Of a stretch of 64,000 bases of DNA, positions 29,552 to 37,133 are shown piece by piece (the first letter of the stretch is position 1; each line of letters opens with the position of its first letter). The notes under the pieces were generated by a model that did not search any database, was not told the DNA's origin, and saw only the letters and a list, made by a program, of their open reading frames with translations. A program made the translations under genes and the position numbers. Source of the stretch: Bdellovibrionales bacterium (GTDB lineage: Bacteria > Bdellovibrionota > UBA1018 > CAIMNF01); assembly GCA_947502835.1 (NCBI GenBank), contig CANNBJ010000001.1, forward strand, positions 496,001-560,000, read 5' to 3'.

Positions 29552-30757
29552 ATGCACGGGATCTCCCCCAAATTCAAGTTCCTCGAAGATGCCGAGTCGC
29601 TCCTGCCACGAGGCTCGATCCCGCAGTACCGTTTTCTCTCCCTGCATGAGCCACCCTCGTCCCTTCCCGAAGAATGGAAGGGCATGGAGTGCATCCTCAG
29701 ATCGGGACTTTGGTCTGAGGGAGGCGGGAAGGAAATGCTAAGCGGCAAAAGCGTCAGCACAGGGGGCATTAGATCCCTCGAGGAACTTCAGGCCGCCTAT
29801 CAAGCTGCACTCTCCCAACCCGGGCTTCAAACACTCCTTCTCCAGGAAGAAATCCAGTGGGAGCGGCATCTGACCCTGTGGGTGGAAGATCACTTCATGT
29901 TTGTGCAGGAACGAGATCGGGAGGGAAGATCAAAATCCTTCTACTCCGACCCTCTCACGCGTTCGGGGGCCATGGATGCTCTTCGGGAAATCGATGCTTT
30001 TCTTGATCCATTGGAGCCGCTCCTGAGACAAAACCCCCACTGGCTTCTTGAGATCGGGAGCGTTGGATCCACCCTGTACCTCTTCCAAATCCAGGTGGCA
30101 TCCCACCACTTCCTGGAGCATGTGTTTTCCTCGGATCTTGCGTTTCGACTGGTCCTTGGCCGAAATCGTTTTCAACGGCTTGGAAACCTTCCCTCTCTGC
30201 TCCGGACGGAGTGGAATGCATTCCATTTCAGGCGACGCCTCCGGGGGGAACCCCCGCGCTTCTCCGATGTGTTTTCGAACTGGGAATTCCTGTTCCACTA
30301 TTTCAGGATTTTTTGCATGACCCGGAGAATCGTGCCCGACGCAGGAAGCTTTTCGGAGTTCCTTTCCTTGGCCCACGATAGAACCACTCATTGGGGATCG
30401 CTGGTTCACGAGCACCTCTCGATCAGTCGTGTTCTCCGCAAATCCGAGTCTGATCCCGAGATGGAAACGGCCTTCAACACCTCCGGGCCGCTCTACATTG
30501 GAAAAGGCATCCTCTGTGGCACCTTCGGCGTGGATATTTTTTGGCAGGAGGAACCTGATGTTCAGTTGATCCATTCCATAAAGCGGCCGAAAGCGATCCT
30601 TACTCCGAGCGTCAGCATTCTGTCACACTTCGCCCTTGCGTGTGCCGAGCTTGGCGTGGGACTCGTAATGGGACTTGAAAGCGAACCAGGAAATCTTTTT
30701 CAGCATAACGCAGAGCTTCAAATAGATTTCCATAAGCGTTCCATTACGCTACGATGA
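29552..30757 (+). CDS. Reduced PEP-synthase/pyruvate-phosphate-dikinase-like protein
   Basis: LLLQEEIQWERHLTLWV and WLLEIGSVGSTLYLFQIQVA like the ATP-grasp C-subdomain; PKAILTPSVSILSHFALACAELGVGLVMGL like the PEP-utilizers His domain. Confidence 0.55.
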   Translation: MHGISPKFKFLEDAESLLPRGSIPQYRFLSLHEPPSSLPEEWKGMECILRSGLWSEGGGKEMLSGKSVSTGGIRSLEELQAAYQAALSQPGLQTLLLQEEIQWERHLTLWVEDHFMFVQERDREGRSKSFYSDPLTRSGAMDALREIDAFLDPLEPLLRQNPHWLLEIGSVGSTLYLFQIQVASHHFLEHVFSSDLAFRLVLGRNRFQRLGNLPSLLRTEWNAFHFRRRLRGEPPRFSDVFSNWEFLFHYFRIFCMTRRIVPDAGSFSEFLSLAHDRTTHWGSLVHEHLSISRVLRKSESDPEMETAFNTSGPLYIGKGILCGTFGVDIFWQEEPDVQLIHSIKRPKAILTPSVSILSHFALACAELGVGLVMGLESEPGNLFQHNAELQIDFHKRSITLR

Positions 30758-30772
30758 TTCGAGGAGGTTCCA

Positions 30773-30940
30773 GTGGTATTTCCGTCTCTGTTTTTCCAAA
30801 ATGACCCGGGAATCGTTTCTCAAGCCTCAGGGTTTGTGATCCTCGCGTTTTCCCTGATTTTACATCGCTTCAAGCGAATGGTCCTCCTTGCAATGAGTTT
30901 CATCGTAGCGGGATGGATTGCATTTCGAATCTTGGGATGA
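30773..30940 (+). CDS. Small two-TM membrane protein (55 aa)
   Basis: GTG start after GAGGAGG: VVFPSLFFQNDPGIVSQASGFVILAFSLILHRFKRMVLLAMSFIVAGWIAFRILG*; below the ORF-track size cut-off. Confidence 0.6.
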   Translation: MVFPSLFFQNDPGIVSQASGFVILAFSLILHRFKRMVLLAMSFIVAGWIAFRILG

Positions 30941-31002
30941 ATGGATTTATGAAATGGTGCTTCTGGTCTTTGCCGAAGTTCTGGTCTACCCTAAGTTACA
31001 TC

Positions 31003-31680
31003 ATGAAGCGTCGTGCATTGGCCCAACTTCTCGCATTCGCTTTTTTGACTTTCCCCGGGATGAGCCACGCCACTACGACAAGCCTTTTCGGGTACTCCCA
31101 AACCAAGATTCTTTACACTCAGAATCAGAGTGCGAGTCTCAACTATTGGACCCACACCATTAAAGGCGGACTGGAGCTGTCCAAAGAGGAATCGCGCTGG
31201 TCCTATGGGTTGAGCGGATACGCAAACCTGAGTCCTTCCTTTACCTATCCCGGTACTTCTTCTTTTTTGCGCTTTTATGGAGGCAACCTCAGAGCCGCAT
31301 ATGCGCTTTTGCCAAAAAAACGCTTTCAGCTCTCCCTTGCTGCCGGTTACTACTTTGTGACCTCAGTGCCGTCTTCGTATTCGGGCGGGTTTGAAAACCT
31401 GAATGGACCGCAAATCTATCCATCCTTCCGCTATCAGTTCAAAAAACGGGGCCTTCTGACAGGATATGCAAAGTACTCTCCCGTAAGTTCAAGCTTTAAA
31501 CTCCTGAGCATTAGCAGCAACTACGAGCTTGCCTTTGGATTCGGCTATTTCTTCAAACAGCAGCTCTTTCCATTTCCCATCGGAATCAGTGTCGACTTCT
31601 CTGAAATTCGATTCAATGCCTCAGATACCATCACCTCGATCTTGCGTACAGGGTCGGCGGGGTTGGTGTTTCTTATCTAA
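31003..31680 (+). CDS. Outer-membrane beta-barrel-like protein
   Basis: Signal peptide MKRRALAQLLAFAFLTFPGMSHA; alternating aromatic/polar strands. Confidence 0.6.
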   Translation: MKRRALAQLLAFAFLTFPGMSHATTTSLFGYSQTKILYTQNQSASLNYWTHTIKGGLELSKEESRWSYGLSGYANLSPSFTYPGTSSFLRFYGGNLRAAYALLPKKRFQLSLAAGYYFVTSVPSSYSGGFENLNGPQIYPSFRYQFKKRGLLTGYAKYSPVSSSFKLLSISSNYELAFGFGYFFKQQLFPFPIGISVDFSEIRFNASDTITSILRTGSAGLVFLI

Positions 31681-31682
31681 CT

Positions 31683-31706
31683 CTAACTGCCCTCGAAGAT
31701 TGCACC
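31683..31706 (+). repeat. Left terminal inverted repeat
   Basis: Exact inverted match to 32672-32695. Confidence 0.95.
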
Positions 31707-31768
31707 CGAGCTTCAGGGCGCATTCCGAAAAGAACACGAATTGGCCTGATTCCTGAAAATTCCGCGGC

Positions 31769-32695
31769 ATGCGTGTGAGCTGCCCGAGTCTCAAGTTAAA
31801 TTTATCAACTTCCCGCGGTGTTACAAGCCCTCCCGAGCATCATGATGTAGTCCGGAAAGGCTACTTCAGTCGCAAATCCGACAGCCGAAGGATTCAGCGA
31901 TTCCAGTGCAAGACCTGTGGATTGCTCTTCTCAAGAAGTACTCTCAATCCACGCTACTATCAAAAAGCAAGGAGGATCAACGCTCCACTCTACAAGCTCC
32001 TTGTTTCCGGAGTGTCACAAAATCGAGCTGCTTTGATCCTGGGAGTGAGCCCCTCCACGATCGCAAGGAGGTTTATGTTTTTGGCGGGACAGGCGAGCCT
32101 GTCTCAATCAAGACTCATTGCTCGCTTCCCACAAAGGTCCATCGAATCCATACAGTTCGACGATCTCGAGTCAAGCATTCACACGAAGTGCAAGCCCGTG
32201 AGCGTTGCTCTGGTAGTTGAGTCGAATTCACGGAAAATTTTCAGGTTTCAAGTCAATGAAATGCCTGCGAAAGGACGCTTGTCTGAGATCTCAAGAAAGA
32301 AATACGGTCCTCGCAAAGACCAAAGAGGCAGGGGTTGGAATCGACTTATGAAATCCATGAGGATGTTGATCAAGGAGGATGGCGCAGTCACATCGGATGA
32401 GAATCCTCACTATCCAAAATGGGTGAGAAAGCATTTACCAAATGCTAAGCACATCCGGATCCCCGGAGGTCGGGGTGCGATCACGGGGCAAGGTGAACTT
32501 CGGGACAAGCGGTTTGATCCCATGTTTTCGCTGAACCATACTTGTGCCATGCTCCGAGCGAACATCAATCGGCTTTTTCGGCGAACCTGGTGCACAAGCA
32601 AAAAAATTGAACGACTGAGGGACCACATTGCTCTCTATGTGGATTTCCATAACCGGAAATTAATGGAGTCAGGTGCAATCTTCGAGGGCAGTTAG
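31769..32695 (+). CDS. IS1/IS1595-like transposase with zinc ribbon
   Basis: HHDVVRKGYF..RFQCKTCG, HTH, FDDLE, NHTCAMLRANINRLFRRTWCTSK; stop codon lies inside the right TIR. Confidence 0.85.
   Translation: MRVSCPSLKLNLSTSRGVTSPPEHHDVVRKGYFSRKSDSRRIQRFQCKTCGLLFSRSTLNPRYYQKARRINAPLYKLLVSGVSQNRAALILGVSPSTIARRFMFLAGQASLSQSRLIARFPQRSIESIQFDDLESSIHTKCKPVSVALVVESNSRKIFRFQVNEMPAKGRLSEISRKKYGPRKDQRGRGWNRLMKSMRMLIKEDGAVTSDENPHYPKWVRKHLPNAKHIRIPGGRGAITGQGELRDKRFDPMFSLNHTCAMLRANINRLFRRTWCTSKKIERLRDHIALYVDFHNRKLMESGAIFEGS
32672..32695 (-). repeat. Right terminal inverted repeat
   Basis: Exact inverted match to 31683-31706. Confidence 0.95.
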
Positions 32696-32699
32696 GGAA

Positions 32700-33752
32700 C
32701 TATTTGCCGCCGCCATCCCCCGAAATGAAATTCTTCAACCATCCTTCAAACTCAGACACCTGCAACACAGCAACGGAATTGGACTCGATCGTTATGGAGG
32801 GATCATAGTAGCTAAACCCCACCACCACACCGTCCGGATTGTAAAGCACTGCAAAGTGTCCTGGATTCTCAGCCTTCAGAGCGGCCACCGTGTAAAACCC
32901 GGAGCCTGACGCTTTCTGAACAGCAAGATCCATAACATAAATAGAATCAGAGAGCGCAGGATCTGATCCACCTGTCACAAAAGACCAGGCTTTTTGAACC
33001 GATGAAACCGTATAATCATTTGGATCCACCGACAGTGTGGCAGGAGTGGATCTCGTTGTGCTTTGAACTTTTCTAATCATCGCAAGATTATTCTGGAGAG
33101 TTTTACTGTCATAATCCTCGTGGAAAACAATGGAATCCACTCGGTCTATTTCATCCGACTGAAGAAGAGAAGCATCCGTCACAGACAAATATACACTCGT
33201 TGATTTTGGATCAAAAGACTCAACACAATTTGCGGGAGCCATAATGTACTGCTCAGTTACTAGGACTCCTACACAATACTCGCCCTTGTCTGAAGCGATT
33301 AAAACCATTTCTTGCATCTGTGCGCCTTTGGAGTCTGTGCCCCCCTTCATCCCCATCACTGCTCCAGTCGTACCACCAGTTGTTGAATCACCTGTAGTTG
33401 AAGTGGAGCTGTCTCCAGTGGTGGAGGTAGAGTCGCCGGAGCTCGAGGAAAAACCACCAGAGGTGCCGGTAGTACCAGAGGTGCCGGTAGTACCAGAGGT
33501 GCCGGTAGTACCAGAGGTGCCGGTAGTACCAGAGGTGCCGGTAGTACCAGAGGTGCCGGTAGTTGATGTGGAGCTGCTTCCTGTGGAAGCATCCGAGGAG
33601 CCAGAACGCTCCGCTATGGAGGTGTCGGGCTCTGCAACCCGAACTGAAACTGAACAACCGGTGAGTGCAATGAAGAACACGAGTGCCCAAAGTCCGCGCG
33701 CCACTTTGTCCGTGTGAATCAACATCATGCTCAAACCAAGACTCTGTTTCAT
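32700..33752 (-). CDS. Trypsin-fold (S1-like) lipoprotein, probable pseudoprotease, with TGTSGT repeat linker
   Basis: Lipobox ALTGC; CVGVLVTEQYIMAPANCV and NNLAMIRK align to S1 motifs but lack catalytic His/Asp. Confidence 0.7.
   Translation of the reverse strand: MKQSLGLSMMLIHTDKVARGLWALVFFIALTGCSVSVRVAEPDTSIAERSGSSDASTGSSSTSTTGTSGTTGTSGTTGTSGTTGTSGTTGTSGTTGTSGGFSSSSGDSTSTTGDSSTSTTGDSTTGGTTGAVMGMKGGTDSKGAQMQEMVLIASDKGEYCVGVLVTEQYIMAPANCVESFDPKSTSVYLSVTDASLLQSDEIDRVDSIVFHEDYDSKTLQNNLAMIRKVQSTTRSTPATLSVDPNDYTVSSVQKAWSFVTGGSDPALSDSIYVMDLAVQKASGSGFYTVAALKAENPGHFAVLYNPDGVVVGFSYYDPSITIESNSVAVLQVSEFEGWLKNFISGDGGGK
33463..33570. repeat. 18-bp tandem repeat, 6 copies (GTGCCGGTAGTACCAGAG)
   Basis: Period 18 at 33463, 33481, 33499, 33517, 33535, 33553 (last copy diverges at its 3' end); encodes TGTSGT on the minus strand. 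Confidence 0.95.
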
Positions 33753-33905
33753 GGAGTTTTACACCAGCACCCTTTCCCTCTTTAAATTATATCAAATAAG
33801 TCGGGAATTATGCACGGTCAAAATTTGAAAATCTTAATCCACCAGAGAGGTCCACCCGGGGATCAATTAATATCCACATCAGGATTGTGTCGAAAAAACC
33901 CTGTG

Positions 33906-35618
33906 TCAGCGATGACGCAAGAAAAACCGGGAATCGAGTTTTTTCAACTCACTCGCGGTCTTCCTCACGGGAATCCCGCACTCTCGAAGGGAAGGATCAC
34001 TGAGTGAAACTCGACACCAAATCTGCGCGAGCCTACGAAAGAGCGCTTGGTATCCAAGCAATGTGTAGCGCCCGAAGTGTGTGCAGGCTCCCTCATACCT
34101 CTGCACCTGATATTCCTCTTCGGTCGTCACGTATCCCGCATAGGAGTTCGCGTATCCAGAAATCACAACCCTCTCCACACCTCTCGCCTTCAAGATGGGC
34201 AAAAGCAGACTCCTCAGTCTTTGCCCCGCCTGCGTGGTGAACTCGCCAGGAACCGCTGCGAACCCGATCTTTCCAATCTGAAAGAGCTGGATTGGCATCC
34301 GGGTCGGAGTCATCGGCTCACCTCGAAACACTCGAATTCGCGACCAAAAGCGGATCACCCCCATCAGGGGATCAAGCCAACCCGGAATCGGAAGATCCTC
34401 CGGTTTTGAATCCCCAAACACCTTTCCTGCAGAAAGCTCCACACAGATCACCTTGTTCCCGTGAACCGATTGAGAAAGTCTTCTCCCTTTCAAAAAATAC
34501 ACCGCGCGCAAGATCCATTCTGCGAGGACTACCAACGCTCGCGGCGCACCCTGCCCTTCCTCAGTGCCTGCCATGAATGAACATCCCAGGGCGGCAGGTC
34601 CCGTCCTCACCCCTTCACGCCCTCCCACCCACTCAGGCGGAATCGGAATGTTTGTGCAATCATGATAGGAAAGAATAGAATCCAATTCCGGCTCATGGCC
34701 GGAAACACTTCTGAGGCAAGTCGATCCCTCCAAGAGCTTCCTTGCATATTTCGCCTGAATCTCCGCATTGAACTCCGCACTCTGCTGGTCATCCCGGAAC
34801 CGCCCCCTCCTCTCACGCTTGAACCAGTACTTCCGGAAATTCGGACTCACATCTCCCGCAGCGCCTTGGGCAAAAATCACCACGGCCCCCGCACCACCGG
34901 GTTCATTCTCAAGAATCCTTGAGGCAATGCCTTTGTGGTCTGGATGAATCGCATGAAAATCACGATGGACCGATGTGCAATGGACCGGGAACCAATTCAC
35001 ATGGGCGATCAGGGCACCTGACTCATCGAACGCCGAAATCCCGTCCATGGTACGGAAAACAGCCCGCTCACGCCGATTCTCCGGAACCGGCTCTACATCG
35101 CGATTGGAATTGTACGCTTGAATCGAGCGGTTGAAGGCGACCTGCTCGTGAAGCGGGATCTCAATGGCCCCGCTTTTCAGAATCGCAGGTTTGAGTCCCC
35201 TTGAGGCTAGCAAGACCGACTCAACGATCCCCTCAACATAGGTCTCAAATATCCCCGGGTGATACCCCCTGCTTGGAATATTGTAGAGTATCGAATGGCA
35301 ATACCCTCCGGGTGCATTGTGGGTATGGGTGGCCGTAAGGATTACCTCATCCTCACGAAAAGGAGTCTCCCATTCTCCGCGTGCTTGTACTGAATTGAGC
35401 CGTTTCATCACTTCGAGTCTCAACGACTCGCTGATGAAACAGATCTCCACACACACAAACACGAGTCGCTTGCCCGCATGATCCTCCAGTGCCACCGCTC
35501 TGGAATGGATTGGCAAGAACACGTGGTGGGCCATGTGTTTTGGATCACCCCAACCGAGCAGCGGCAAAGGATCTTTGATCTTTGGCGTGATGTCGACCCT
35601 CGCGGCTCCTGCTTTCAT
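33906..35618 (-). CDS. Neutral/alkaline ceramidase-like hydrolase, no signal peptide
   Basis: AGAARVDITP start; TATHTHNAPGGY; GAAGDVSPN catalytic-Ser motif; NWFPVHCTSV. Confidence 0.85.
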   Translation of the reverse strand: MKAGAARVDITPKIKDPLPLLGWGDPKHMAHHVFLPIHSRAVALEDHAGKRLVFVCVEICFISESLRLEVMKRLNSVQARGEWETPFREDEVILTATHTHNAPGGYCHSILYNIPSRGYHPGIFETYVEGIVESVLLASRGLKPAILKSGAIEIPLHEQVAFNRSIQAYNSNRDVEPVPENRRERAVFRTMDGISAFDESGALIAHVNWFPVHCTSVHRDFHAIHPDHKGIASRILENEPGGAGAVVIFAQGAAGDVSPNFRKYWFKRERRGRFRDDQQSAEFNAEIQAKYARKLLEGSTCLRSVSGHEPELDSILSYHDCTNIPIPPEWVGGREGVRTGPAALGCSFMAGTEEGQGAPRALVVLAEWILRAVYFLKGRRLSQSVHGNKVICVELSAGKVFGDSKPEDLPIPGWLDPLMGVIRFWSRIRVFRGEPMTPTRMPIQLFQIGKIGFAAVPGEFTTQAGQRLRSLLLPILKARGVERVVISGYANSYAGYVTTEEEYQVQRYEGACTHFGRYTLLGYQALFRRLAQIWCRVSLSDPSLRECGIPVRKTASELKKLDSRFFLRHR

Positions 35619-35621
35619 ACC

Positions 35622-37133
35622 CTAGACCCTGTAAATTGCATCGAGTGTCTTCTTCAAAAGATCCGCAACCAGACCTCGAAACGGAAGACTCGAGGCCATG
35701 CCATATACCGGAGCCATTCCACCTGATTTTCCCGGACTTCTCCGGGCTTCTGCCACACTCCAGGCAAGGTCCGCAACAAAGCGCGCAAGCACCCCGGGCT
35801 CAAGATGTCTCAAGGTCAGTGCGATATGAAAGCACGGAGGATGGTGAAGGCCGTTCAAATTCCAGCCTCTCTCGCCCATTCGATCCATCACCTCGTAAAT
35901 GTCCACTTCATCGGATGCAAACGCAAGAATCCAGAGGGGATCCCCCAACACCCTGATCCCCGGTATCTTTGCTGCTTCGGTCTTCAGGAATGAACCTGCC
36001 TCCAGGAGCTTCCGGGCCATTTTACGATACCCCTCCGCCCCAACCGAAAGAAGACTTGCCCAACAGGTTGCACTGAGAGCGCCAGGTCTTGAGCCCATCA
36101 GTGTCGGCGAAAAGTAGAGGCCCCCCGGCCACTCCGTGGCAGTAAAATACTGCTCTCGTCTAAGCTCCTCGTCCCGATACAAAACCACGGATGTTCCCTT
36201 TGCGGCAAACCCGTACTTGTGGGTATCGATGGACATGGAGGTCACACCGGGCAATCGAAAATCCACAATGGGCACCGAAAATCCCACCTGTTCTGCAAAC
36301 GGGAGCACAAACCCTCCAAGGCATGCATCCGTATGAAATCCCACTCCATTCCTGCGTGCGATCCCGGAGAGTTGATCAATCGGATCAATCACGCCATGGG
36401 GAAACGCGGGAGCGGAGCCCACAATCGCGATCGTCCTTGAATTGACTCGTGCCTCCACCCGGGACGGTTCGAGAACAAAGTGCTGATTCACGGGTATCTT
36501 GATGAGTTTGATTCCGAAATAATCTGCGGCCTTGTCAAAAGCCGCATGTGCCGTGGTCGAGAGAATCACCTCAGGCCTCCGGACCCCCTTCGTTCGACGT
36601 GCGCGGTCGCGATACACCTTCATTGCAAGCAGGATGCTCTCGGTCCCGCCGGAGGTGACCGTACCGCAAACACCGGGCGCCTGATCCCCGCGTCCAGAAA
36701 ATCCAGCAACCATGGAGACAATCTCAGCTTCGAACTTGGTAGCGCTCGGAAAAAGATCGCTATGGAGGGGATTGCTTTGGGACTGCAAAGCATAGACCCG
36801 ATTCAAGAAGTCGATGTGCAAGGGATCTCCATGATAAATTGCACCCGAGACATAGCCATCCTCCCACTTCGGACGCTCAAGCTCTTGCATGGCGCGAATC
36901 TCCTCAAGAATCCGCTCACGTTCGATTCCCCCTTCCGGAAGAGCATGGTGCCGTTTGAACGTGGAGTGATAGGGTTTCAGGCTTCGCTCAAGCATCTGCG
37001 CAACCTTGCGATCCTCCTCCTCGATCATTGCCTTGAAGCGGGGATTCTTCTTCAACACCCCCTCAAGCCACCGGATCAGAAACCCCGGCAGAAAACCCAG
37101 CAGCTTTTCATACTTTTCGATGGGATTCTTCAT
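35622..37133 (-). CDS. Sphingosine-1-phosphate-lyase-like PLP-dependent enzyme
   Basis: GYVSGAIYHGD, NPLHSDLFPS, GTVTSGGTESILLAMK, HTDACLGGF, SIDTHKYGFAAKGTS (PLP Lys). Confidence 0.88.
   Translation of the reverse strand: MKNPIEKYEKLLGFLPGFLIRWLEGVLKKNPRFKAMIEEEDRKVAQMLERSLKPYHSTFKRHHALPEGGIERERILEEIRAMQELERPKWEDGYVSGAIYHGDPLHIDFLNRVYALQSQSNPLHSDLFPSATKFEAEIVSMVAGFSGRGDQAPGVCGTVTSGGTESILLAMKVYRDRARRTKGVRRPEVILSTTAHAAFDKAADYFGIKLIKIPVNQHFVLEPSRVEARVNSRTIAIVGSAPAFPHGVIDPIDQLSGIARRNGVGFHTDACLGGFVLPFAEQVGFSVPIVDFRLPGVTSMSIDTHKYGFAAKGTSVVLYRDEELRREQYFTATEWPGGLYFSPTLMGSRPGALSATCWASLLSVGAEGYRKMARKLLEAGSFLKTEAAKIPGIRVLGDPLWILAFASDEVDIYEVMDRMGERGWNLNGLHHPPCFHIALTLRHLEPGVLARFVADLAWSVAEARRSPGKSGGMAPVYGMASSLPFRGLVADLLKKTLDAIYRV

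Larger units (their letters stand above)
31683..32695 (+). mobile_element. IS1/IS1595-like insertion sequence, 1013 bp, perfect 24-bp TIRs
   Basis: CTAACTGCCCTCGAAGATTGCACC (31683-31706) and its exact reverse complement (32672-32695) bracket a single transposase ORF. Confidence 0.9.

Noticed and set aside
31675-32704. Target-site duplication flanking the IS
   Set aside because: The 8-9 bp outside each TIR do not match; only weak AACT-like similarity, so no TSD is claimed.
33463-33570. Possible CRISPR array
   Set aside because: Contiguous 18-bp tandem units without unique spacers; coding repeat.
33244-33717. ORFs with VPEVPV, LPAPLV and YRHLWY repeats in other frames
   Set aside because: An 18-bp tandem repeat keeps all frames open; only the lipobox-bearing minus-strand frame has a signal sequence and flanking domain.
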